From NCBI RefSeq assembly GCF_009601765.2, contig NZ_CP045699.1, positions 248,001-312,000 of the forward strand: DNA of 64,000 nt. The letters run 5' to 3'. The position numbers were made by a program, and so were the translations under genes. Source of the DNA: Vibrio algicola. GTDB taxonomy: Bacteria; Pseudomonadota; Gammaproteobacteria; Enterobacterales; Vibrionaceae. Within the stretch, counting starts at the first letter, position 1. Each line of letters starts with the position of its first letter. Of this stretch, positions 57,156-64,000 are shown piece by piece. Below the pieces are notes generated by a model. That model was not told the DNA's origin, did no database searches, and was given only the letters and a program-made list of their open reading frames with translations.

Positions 57156-57709
57156 TCCGACTTATCGACTTTCTCGTGGCTTTCTTCGGCTTACTTTTCT
57201 TATGGCCCATTCTTTTGATTGTTGTGATCATTGGGCTATTTGATACGGGCTCGCCTGTGTTTGTGCAGACTCGAGTTGGTAAAAATAAAAAGCCATTTAA
57301 ATTGATCAAATTTCGCACCATGTCAGTTGAAACCAAATCGGTGGCAAGCCACTTAGCCAATAATGCCTCTATTACTAAGTTAGGTGCTTTTTTACGCAAG
57401 ACAAAGATTGATGAGCTTCCTCAATTGATTAATGTGGTGAAAGGCGAGATGAGCTTAGTAGGGCCGCGCCCTAATCTATTTAATCAAGAAGAGTTGATTG
57501 AAAAGCGCGATGCACTGAAAGTGTACGATGTACTACCAGGGATCACTGGTTTAGCCCAGGTTCAGAACATTGATATGTCTACACCTGAACTGCTAGCCAA
57601 AACAGATAAAAAAATGATCGATACTTTAACCTTATCCTTATATTTTAAGTATATAATCATGACTGCTACAGGTAGTGGTAGTGGTGATGCGGTTAAGCCT
57701 TCGAAATAA
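57152..57709 (+). CDS. Initiating sugar-1-phosphate transferase (small bacterial sugar transferase)
   Basis: The 185-residue protein is a PglC/WbaP-core type monotopic phosphoglycosyl transferase: one N-terminal re-entrant hydrophobic segment (LIDFLVAFFGLLFLWPILLIV), the KFRTM motif (FKLIKFRTMS), the catalytic Asp-Glu in KTKIDELPQLINV, and SLVGPRPN. It attaches a sugar phosphate, probably QuiNAc-1-P or FucNAc-1-P, to undecaprenyl phosphate and so starts the repeat unit. It is coupled to the reductase gene by an ATGA overlap. Confidence 0.88.
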   Translation: MIRLIDFLVAFFGLLFLWPILLIVVIIGLFDTGSPVFVQTRVGKNKKPFKLIKFRTMSVETKSVASHLANNASITKLGAFLRKTKIDELPQLINVVKGEMSLVGPRPNLFNQEELIEKRDALKVYDVLPGITGLAQVQNIDMSTPELLAKTDKKMIDTLTLSLYFKYIIMTATGSGSGDAVKPSK

Positions 57710-57738
57710 TAGTTATTCACAATGAAGACTTTTCTAAC

Positions 57739-57764
57739 AACGCCAGTTTATCGCTGGCGTTTTT
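57739..57764 (+). terminator. Intrinsic terminator before the WbpM-type gene
   Basis: AACGCCAG (57739-57746) pairs with CTGGCGTT (57754-57761) around a 7-nt loop, followed by TTTTTGG. It lies 30 bp after the initiating transferase and 41 bp before the WbpM-type gene, so the last gene may have its own transcript or depend on antitermination. Confidence 0.8.
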
Positions 57765-57804
57765 GGTTTTTTAGCAACAAGAATAGAAGAGATCCGCTAG
57801 GTCT

Positions 57805-59733
57805 ATGATAAAACTTAACTACATTTGGTCGTTATCTCGATTCAACAAACGAATCATTAGTCTCATTATCGATGCATTCTTTGTCACTCTCGCATTTGTC
57901 GCAGCTTATTGGGCTCGGTTGGGGCATACCCACGCGGTGTTCCAAAATGATAACTTATATGTGCTTTTGGCGACATTAGCGGTTACTTTACTCTGTTTTA
58001 CCAAGCTGGGTTTATATCGAGCTATTCTGCGTTACTTAACCTTTCATGCATTATTTGTTGTTAGTGTTGGTACCATTATTTCCGGTACTACTGTTGCAAT
58101 ATGTGCGTTTTATCTTGATGCCTATGTGCCGCGTTCTATTCCCATCATCTACAGTGCATTTCTTTGCTTGATGTGTGGAGGCTCTCGCTTAATCGTTCGC
58201 GTGTTGGTTTCGCAGCAATACACCAAAGGGCTGGAGCCAGTATTGATTTATGGTGCTGGCAGCTCTGGTCGTCAGTTAGCGATTGCATTGCGTTCTTCTT
58301 CAGATTATCGAGTACGTGCTTTTGTCGACAACGATAAAACATTGCAAAACACGGTGATCCAAGGATTGACGGTGAATAAACCGAAAAACATCCAATATCT
58401 GATTAAACGCTACAATATTAAAAAAATCCTGCTGGCGCTGCCTAGTGCAACTCGATCACAACGAAAAGAAATTATCGATACCTTAGTGCCTTATCCGGTC
58501 GAAGTGTTAACCGTTCCTGCAATGAGCGATATTGTGTCGGGCAAGGCAACCATTGATCAATTAAGTGATGTGCCGATTGAAGATTTATTGGGGCGTGAAG
58601 CTGTCATGCCGCAAAAAGTACTATTAGAATTAAATATAAAAAATAAAGTGGTGATGGTAACGGGCGCCGGTGGTTCGATTGGTTCAGAGCTTTGTCGTCA
58701 GATCATCCAGCAAAAACCCAAAGCATTAGTGTTATTCGAGTTATCTGAGTTTGCGCTGTATAAAATCGATAAAGAGCTGAGTACTTACATCGCTGAAAAC
58801 GGCTTATCTATTCCTATCTATCCGTTACTAGGCTCAGTGCAGCGTATTAATCGCCTTGCGACAGCCATGAAACACTTTTCGGTCGAGACTGTTTATCATG
58901 CCGCGGCTTACAAACATGTCCCGATGGTAGAGTACAACGTGGTAGAAGGTATTCGAAATAACATCTTCGGCACCTATTACAGCGCTAAAGCGGCCATTGA
59001 GGCAGGGGTAAAATCCTTTGTACTTATTTCTACCGACAAAGCCGTGCGCCCAACCAATGTGATGGGCACGACTAAACGTATTGCCGAATTGGGGTTACAG
59101 GCTTTAGCACAAGAAGAAGCAAAAAAAGAACATGGAACCGATTTTTGTATGGTTCGTTTTGGAAATGTTTTAGGATCGTCAGGCTCGGTGATCCCATTGT
59201 TTAAGCGACAAATTGAACAAGGTGGACCATTAACAGTCACCCATCCTGATATTATTCGTTACTTTATGACCATTCCTGAAGCCGCGCAATTGGTTATCCA
59301 AGCCGGCGCGATGGCAAGAGGCGGAGATGTGTTTGTTCTTGATATGGGCGAACCCGTACGCATCACGGATTTAGCTGAAAACTTAATTCACCTGTCTGGT
59401 TTAGAAGTGAAATCCGAGAGTAACCCGCATGGTGATATCGAAATTCAATTCACCGGTTTACGCCCTGGTGAGAAATTATATGAAGAGTTATTGATTGGTA
59501 ATGATGTGAGTGAAACCTCGCACGAGCGAATTATGACCGCATCAGAAGTGTGCATTAGCAGTGAAGAATACCAGCGATTGCTCGAACAGCTCGATAAAGC
59601 TTGTCACGACTTTGACCATGACCTTATTCGTGAGATATTGATCAATACCCCGGCAGGATTTACCCCGAGCGATGGCATTAGTGATTTGGTTTGGAAGCAA
59701 AGAGTCATGATTGAAGATGTATACCCAAAGTAA
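57805..59733 (+). CDS. wbpM: WbpM-type UDP-GlcNAc 4,6-dehydratase (membrane-bound)
   Basis: The 642-residue protein has four N-terminal membrane helices (about 17-130), a first Rossmann-like domain (YGAGSSGRQLAIAL) and a C-terminal SDR dehydratase: VTGAGGSIGSELCRQI, AYKHVPMVEYN, STDKAVRPTNVMGTTKR, and MVRFGNVLGSSGSVIP. WbpM makes UDP-4-keto-6-deoxy-GlcNAc, the substrate for the reductase at 56208. It closes the polysaccharide cluster. Its last five codons lie in an ERIC element that supplies the stop codon. Confidence 0.92.
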   Translation: MIKLNYIWSLSRFNKRIISLIIDAFFVTLAFVAAYWARLGHTHAVFQNDNLYVLLATLAVTLLCFTKLGLYRAILRYLTFHALFVVSVGTIISGTTVAICAFYLDAYVPRSIPIIYSAFLCLMCGGSRLIVRVLVSQQYTKGLEPVLIYGAGSSGRQLAIALRSSSDYRVRAFVDNDKTLQNTVIQGLTVNKPKNIQYLIKRYNIKKILLALPSATRSQRKEIIDTLVPYPVEVLTVPAMSDIVSGKATIDQLSDVPIEDLLGREAVMPQKVLLELNIKNKVVMVTGAGGSIGSELCRQIIQQKPKALVLFELSEFALYKIDKELSTYIAENGLSIPIYPLLGSVQRINRLATAMKHFSVETVYHAAAYKHVPMVEYNVVEGIRNNIFGTYYSAKAAIEAGVKSFVLISTDKAVRPTNVMGTTKRIAELGLQALAQEEAKKEHGTDFCMVRFGNVLGSSGSVIPLFKRQIEQGGPLTVTHPDIIRYFMTIPEAAQLVIQAGAMARGGDVFVLDMGEPVRITDLAENLIHLSGLEVKSESNPHGDIEIQFTGLRPGEKLYEELLIGNDVSETSHERIMTASEVCISSEEYQRLLEQLDKACHDFDHDLIREILINTPAGFTPSDGISDLVWKQRVMIEDVYPK

Positions 59734-59846
59734 TTGAAGTTGCAGTGAGGCGGCAAGTAAACGAAGCCCATGAGCTTAGCTTGCCTAAGTGATTGGGGTG
59801 AGTTAGCGCAGCCAACAAAGCTGCAGCTTCAAGTAAGACGGGTATA
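59720..59846. repeat. ERIC (IRU)-type repeat, copy 3, overlapping the wbpM stop
   Basis: A full 127-bp element in the orientation opposite to the other copies, from TATACCCAAAGTAATTGAAG to CAAGTAAGACGGGTATA, with GCCTAAGTGATTGGGGTGAG at its core. The first 14 bp are coding sequence and contain the TAA stop of the wbpM-type gene (59731-59733). Confidence 0.88.
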
Positions 59847-59917
59847 AAAGCTTAACAGTCAAAATCGACATCAAGAACAGGTGAAAATATTCGACTAGAG
59901 GCAAGGGTGCTTCTTTA

Positions 59918-60916
59918 ATGACCACATTAACTTGGCAAGGACTGCCCATGCTCTTTATTACCAACCGCACTCCCAATCAATCGGCTCGCTCTAAAGCCAA
60001 TCGTAAAATCAGTTTCAATAGCCAAAATACCGACATCTCTAAATGGTTGTTCTTTTGTGAGCGTAATGGGGAAGGCGATTATACAGAAATCCTCTCCAAG
60101 CCCTTCTTTTCGCAACTTAAAGCACTGCCTGCGCATACTCAAATATTGTTCTATATCCATGGCTTTAATAACAATATGGAGCCAGACGTCTTTGGCAGGG
60201 CCGAGCAACTAGAAGCCTTACTCAATCAAGATGATGCTGATTTGGTGAAAGTGATCCCGATTATTTGGCCCTGTGACGATGACTCAGGATTACAAATTGT
60301 CGATGATTACTGGGACGACCAAAAAGCCGCTGATTACAGTGGTATCGCCTTTGCTAGATTGTTTTGGAAGTTTGACCAATGGCGACATGATGTAGCCCAA
60401 CAACAAAATCCTTGTTTACGCCGTATGAACGTATTGGCTCATTCAATGGGAAACCGAGTATTGCTCAACGCCATGCAAACTTGGGTGCAGCACACTCAAC
60501 CAGGAGGCATGTCGCAGTTATTTCGTAATGTGTTTATGGTGGCCGCCGATGTTGAAAATCAAACTTTAGAGCAAGGTCAAGCGGGGCGACATATTATCGA
60601 TTCGGCCAAAAATACCATCGTCTATTTTGCCAGCGACGATCTCGCCATGCCCGCGTCTAAAATCGTCAACCTTTATGGTAGAACGTTATCACGCAGAATG
60701 GGCATGACCGGCCCAGAAGATTTATCCAAACTGCCTAAGCGCAAAGTAATGGAAGTTGATTGCGATAGTTTTAACACCCATTTCGACTTTCCCACCGGTC
60801 ACACCTACTTTCTGACCGATAAAAATCACGTCCCGAGCCCAATAATCAAGCACATCCAACAACTGATCCAAACCGGCAGAATGCAAGGAGAGCAAAGCCA
60901 GTGGTTAGATCTGTAA
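59918..60916 (+). CDS. DUF900-type alpha/beta hydrolase
   Basis: The 332-residue protein has an alpha/beta-hydrolase core: the oxyanion-side LFYIHGFNNNMEPDV, the nucleophile elbow LAHSMGNRVLL with the catalytic Ser, and a C-terminal His in FPTGHTYFLT. It resembles DUF900 serine hydrolases of unknown substrate. No signal peptide is seen. An ATG at 59948 (MLFITNR) is an alternative start, since family similarity begins there. It stands alone between an ERIC element and selU (convergent); no tie to the polysaccharide genes is evident. Confidence 0.8.
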   Translation: MTTLTWQGLPMLFITNRTPNQSARSKANRKISFNSQNTDISKWLFFCERNGEGDYTEILSKPFFSQLKALPAHTQILFYIHGFNNNMEPDVFGRAEQLEALLNQDDADLVKVIPIIWPCDDDSGLQIVDDYWDDQKAADYSGIAFARLFWKFDQWRHDVAQQQNPCLRRMNVLAHSMGNRVLLNAMQTWVQHTQPGGMSQLFRNVFMVAADVENQTLEQGQAGRHIIDSAKNTIVYFASDDLAMPASKIVNLYGRTLSRRMGMTGPEDLSKLPKRKVMEVDCDSFNTHFDFPTGHTYFLTDKNHVPSPIIKHIQQLIQTGRMQGEQSQWLDL

Positions 60917-60979
60917 TTCGGTTTTTTTGCTGTTATCTAAGTTAGCATTCCAACTGTTGCTATGGAATAAGATCAATAC

Positions 60980-62083
60980 TTACTGAGCATTTGCCCACTC
61001 GATCATGGCTTCACTATTGCCTTGAAAAATGACTTTGCCTTGGCGTTTGCCAAATTGATAGTGGTACATAGGATCGTAATAGTCAGCTAATAAGGTTTTG
61101 ACTGGCGCATCAAATGCCAAGTGCTTACCTGTACGAAATAACACGTCCAATGCCTGAGTTAAGCTCGTGTGCAATGCGTTAAAGCGAGCGCCACCTAATC
61201 GTTTTTTAATCCGAGTTAAACTGCCTAATACAAAATCACTAAAGTGTTGCTCTGCATCGGGGCCAAAGCGTTGCTGATAGTCCTGCCAAGGTTGTGTCAC
61301 ATAATCTTCAACCGTCATCGCGATCCGCTTTTCTATGGGCTCCTCTAATATCGCTAACTCATTACTTGTCATGGCGCGGCATAAGTTCTCGGGCATCACT
61401 ATTCGGCCAATTAAGCGACCTTCATCTTCCACAAATAATGGCTGTTGTGGGTGGCGGTGACGATGTTTCAACATCGCAATTGATACGGCATTTTCCCAAT
61501 CGATGCTACTAGGTTGAAAGTCATCGGCGTTGCGACCAAAAGCTGAGCCTCGGTGCCGAGCCAGTCCTTCAAAATCGATTTGATGATCAATATGTTGCAG
61601 CACTCGCGTTTTGCCAGAACCGGTCGGGCCACAGATATTAATCAAACGAAGTGATTCGATATTGTCATCGAGTTGATCCATCAAAAAGCGGCGCATCGCT
61701 TTGTAGCCACCATCAATAAGTGGATAATCCACACCGGATTCTTTAAGCCAAGCTTGAGTGGTATGAGAGCGCAAACCGCCCCGAAAGCAATAGAGATAAC
61801 CATTGGGATTGTCGGTGCAAAAAGCTTTCCAATCGGCCAGCCGTTGTGCGCGAATTTCCGGTGTCGCCAGTTTTAAACCCAGTAATATGGCTTCCTCTTC
61901 CCCAGCTTCTTTATAGCAAATACCAATTTCATGCCGCTGAGCATCATCGAGTAATGGACGATTGATTGATTGAGGAAAAGCGCCTTTATCAACCTCAATC
62001 GCCGCGCGAACATCCATCAAAGGAATATCATTTAAGAAGATATTGAGAAAATCTTTGCTATTGGGGCGCATAATTGAGGTCAC
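60980..62083 (-). CDS. selU: tRNA 2-selenouridine synthase SelU (MnmH)
   Basis: SelU replaces sulfur by selenium in 2-thiouridine at the wobble position of some tRNAs, through a geranylated intermediate. The 367-residue protein has an N-terminal rhodanese domain (PLMDVRAAIEVDKGAFP; catalytic Cys in YLYCFRGGLRSH) and a P-loop domain (ICGPTGSGKTRVLQ). The first codon is GTG at 62083; ATG at 62071 is an alternative. It requires selenophosphate from SelD, which is not in this window. Confidence 0.93.
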   Translation of the reverse strand: MTSIMRPNSKDFLNIFLNDIPLMDVRAAIEVDKGAFPQSINRPLLDDAQRHEIGICYKEAGEEEAILLGLKLATPEIRAQRLADWKAFCTDNPNGYLYCFRGGLRSHTTQAWLKESGVDYPLIDGGYKAMRRFLMDQLDDNIESLRLINICGPTGSGKTRVLQHIDHQIDFEGLARHRGSAFGRNADDFQPSSIDWENAVSIAMLKHRHRHPQQPLFVEDEGRLIGRIVMPENLCRAMTSNELAILEEPIEKRIAMTVEDYVTQPWQDYQQRFGPDAEQHFSDFVLGSLTRIKKRLGGARFNALHTSLTQALDVLFRTGKHLAFDAPVKTLLADYYDPMYHYQFGKRQGKVIFQGNSEAMIEWANAQ

Positions 62084-62384
62084 TTAATGTAATGGTAGTA
62101 CTCGCTAGAACAGGCGCTCAGAATACGTGACTTAAGGGGAAGGTCAAGTTTATGATGTGTTTGATTGTTCTCAGAAGTTTGTGCGAAGATAATTGAATGG
62201 CTGAGCGCAATTATAGTAGAAATGCGCCATCCTTCCTTTTACAATGTGACTATTCCTTACTCTTTACGCAACGATCTCACTGACCGTGAATATCTCAGTG
62301 TTCTTCCCAATAAATAACACTAACACTGTGATTTTATTGCTTGAATGGTAAGTCCTTTATTATTAATTTTATCGAGTGGATGTT
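62084..62384. other. Divergent gap selU-ugd without clear features
   Basis: About 300 bp separate the divergent selU and ugd genes and must contain both promoters. I find no strong -35/-10 pair, terminator or repeat here. The short GAGTGG before the ugd start is its ribosome site. Confidence 0.4.
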
Positions 62385-63551
62385 ATGAAAATTGCTATTG
62401 CGGGTACAGGCTATGTTGGCCTTTCGAATGCGGTTCTTTTATCGCAAAATCATCAGGTGATGGCAGTCGATATCATTGCTGAAAAAGTGGCGATGATTAA
62501 CAATAAACAATCGCCTATTGCCGATGCCGAAATTGAGCAATATTTAGCGGAAAAAGAGTTAAACCTGACCGCGACGCTTGATAAACAATTGGCTTACCAA
62601 GATGCCGAGTTCGTGATCATTGCCACGCCTACCGATTACGATCCTAAAACCAACTACTTTAATACTTCATCGGTTGAAGCGGTCATTAAAGAGGTGATGG
62701 CGATTAATCCCAATGCTGTGATGGTGATCAAATCGACCGTGCCAGTGGGTTATACCGCCAGCATTAAACAAGAACTTGACTGTGACAATATTTTGTTCTC
62801 ACCAGAGTTCTTACGTGAAGGTCGCGCTTTATTTGATAACTTGCATCCGTCTCGCATTATTGTGGGTGAACAATCTGAACGTGCCCAAGTATTCGCTAAC
62901 CTTCTGGTTGAAGGGGCGATTAAAGATGACATTGAGGTGCTATTTACCGATTCAACCGAAGCCGAAGCGGTGAAGTTGTTCTCTAACACTTACCTTGCAT
63001 TGCGTGTGGCCTATTTTAACGAGTTAGATTCTTACGCTGAAGCTAACGGTTTGGACGCGCGCCAAATTATTGAAGGCGTAGGCTTAGATCCTCGTATTGG
63101 TAATCACTACAATAACCCATCGTTTGGTTACGGTGGTTACTGCCTGCCAAAAGATACCAAACAATTACTGGCAAACTACGACGCCGTACCAAATAACATC
63201 ATTGGCGCGATTGTGGATGCTAACCGGACTCGTAAAGATTTTATTGCCGATTCCATTATTAAGCGAGCGCCAAAAGTGGTGGGTATCTACCGTTTGATCA
63301 TGAAAGCCGGTTCGGATAACTTCCGCGCTTCCAGTATCCAAGGCATTATGAAGCGTTTGAAAGCCAAGGGTATTGAAGTGGTGGTGTATGAGCCGGTGAT
63401 GAAAGAAGACGATTTCTTTAATTCACGCGTGATCCGCGACTTTAATGAGTTTAAGCAAATGTCGGATGTGATCGTATCCAATCGTATGATGGATGAATTA
63501 TCGGATGTGGCGGATAAAGTGTACACCCGCGATTTATTTGGCTCGGATTAA
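62385..63551 (+). CDS. ugd: UDP-glucose 6-dehydrogenase
   Basis: Ugd oxidises UDP-glucose to UDP-glucuronate with two NAD. The 388-residue short-type enzyme has [19 protein letters not shown], the [19 protein letters not shown] segment, [20 protein letters not shown] and the catalytic Cys in [14 protein letters not shown]. The start at 62385 follows GAGTGG; a GTG three codons upstream also opens the frame. Its product could feed the epimerase at 24356. It lies near but outside the wb operon. Confidence 0.95.
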   Translation: MKIAIAGTGYVGLSNAVLLSQNHQVMAVDIIAEKVAMINNKQSPIADAEIEQYLAEKELNLTATLDKQLAYQDAEFVIIATPTDYDPKTNYFNTSSVEAVIKEVMAINPNAVMVIKSTVPVGYTASIKQELDCDNILFSPEFLREGRALFDNLHPSRIIVGEQSERAQVFANLLVEGAIKDDIEVLFTDSTEAEAVKLFSNTYLALRVAYFNELDSYAEANGLDARQIIEGVGLDPRIGNHYNNPSFGYGGYCLPKDTKQLLANYDAVPNNIIGAIVDANRTRKDFIADSIIKRAPKVVGIYRLIMKAGSDNFRASSIQGIMKRLKAKGIEVVVYEPVMKEDDFFNSRVIRDFNEFKQMSDVIVSNRMMDELSDVADKVYTRDLFGSD

Positions 63552-63560
63552 GAGCTAAAA

Positions 63561-63600
63561 GCGAAATTCCGGATAACTCGTCCTTCGTTTCCTGAATGAC
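63561..63600. repeat. Dispersed palindromic repeat, right arm only
   Basis: GCGAAATTCCGGATAACTCG to CTGAATGAC matches the right arm of the repeat at 22553-22659, directly after ugd. No left arm is visible before the next gene. Confidence 0.5.
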
Positions 63601-63627
63601 GAAAGGTAACTACGACAAAGGATTGTC

Positions 63628-64000
63628 ATGCATTACGATGTGTTTAATGGCGACGCAGATGGCATTATTGCGTTGCTGCAATTGCGCTTAGCTTCCCCTA
63701 AAAAAAGTCAATTAGTGACGGGGGTTAAGCGTGATATTCAATTGCTTACTCAAGTTGAAAATGCCCGTGATGTGACGTCGGTGACAGTGCTTGATATTTC
63801 ATTGCAAAAAAACCTTACTCCACTGACTGCGTTGCTTGAACGTGCGATCCCTGTTTTTTATTGCGATCACCATCAAAGTGGCGATATTCCCAACCACTCC
63901 AGCCTGACAACTTTAATTAATCTCGACTCTGAAATGTGCACCAGTTTACTCATCAACCAAAAGCTAAAAGGCCAATATCAAACTTGGGCGATTGCGGCGG
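63628..64000 (+). CDS. DHH-family phosphoesterase (3' end outside window)
   Basis: A frame open to the window end encodes at least 124 residues beginning MHYDVFNGDADGIIALLQL. The Asp-containing DxDGI motif and a later FYCDHHQSG (DHH) are the metal-binding signatures of DHH phosphoesterases, a family that includes RecJ, NrnA and inorganic pyrophosphatases. AAAGGA lies five bases before the ATG. The C-terminal part is missing, so substrate cannot be guessed. It follows ugd by 76 bp. Confidence 0.8.
   Translation, partial: MHYDVFNGDADGIIALLQLRLASPKKSQLVTGVKRDIQLLTQVENARDVTSVTVLDISLQKNLTPLTALLERAIPVFYCDHHQSGDIPNHSSLTTLINLDSEMCTSLLINQKLKGQYQTWAIAA

Noticed and set aside
60980..62083. Missing selD as a sign of a non-functional SelU
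   Set aside because: selD is usually unlinked or nearby but outside this window, so nothing can be concluded.

Overview
The window reads as a chromosomal segment of a low-GC Vibrionaceae bacterium, most likely Vibrio. The proteins look vibrio-like, and the blocks pilPQ-aroKB-damX-dam, recG-lpxL-slmA-dut-coaBC-radC-rpmBG, mutM-coaD and LPS core-hldD follow the order I recall from Vibrio cholerae. ERIC-type 127-bp repeats fit the same group. The species cannot be named from sequence alone. No rRNA, tRNA, CRISPR array, integrase or transposase gene was seen.

Layout. 1-6867 (+): end of the type IV pilus operon (pilP, pilQ), then aroK, aroB, damX and dam. 6979-12538 (-): coaBC, dut, slmA, lpxL-type acyltransferase and recG. 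12824-14238 (+): radC, rpmB, rpmG. 14426-22541: xanP, envZ/ompR, a small exported repeat protein, greB and tex. I recall this block at another locus in V. cholerae; here it sits between rpmG and mutM and is bordered by duplicated terminators and dispersed repeats. 22816-24231: mutM, coaD.

24356-42012 is the LPS core locus. It holds a UDP-glucuronate-epimerase-like gene, opsX/waaE-like and other glycosyltransferases, kdkA, a YejM-like membrane sulfatase-fold protein, waaA, a PIG-L deacetylase, waaL, a Stealth phosphotransferase, an acetyltransferase, waaF and hldD. The set (KdkA, OpsX-type heptosyltransferase I, WaaA) points to the Haemophilus/Vibrio inner core with one phosphorylated Kdo.

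The hldD-rjg interval, normally the large variable O/K-antigen locus of vibrios, is reduced to about 590 bp of tandem 193-bp repeats, and rjg carries a 1-nt frameshift. The surface polysaccharide cluster lies beyond rjg (44306-59733), begins at an ops element (RfaH recruitment) and is Wzy-dependent: wzz, a wbpB/tviB/wbpD/wbpE set (predicted UDP-GlcNAc3NAcA), an HPr-kinase-like P-loop protein of unknown role, glycosyltransferases, wzx, wzy, a 4-reductase plus initiating sugar-phosphate transferase, and a WbpM-type dehydratase (predicted QuiNAc-type first sugar). The middle (49.6-56.2 kb) is strikingly AT-rich and looks imported.

59918-64000: a DUF900-type alpha/beta hydrolase, selU, ugd and the start of a DHH phosphoesterase. 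Ugd would supply UDP-GlcA, which the epimerase at 24356 could turn into UDP-GalA.
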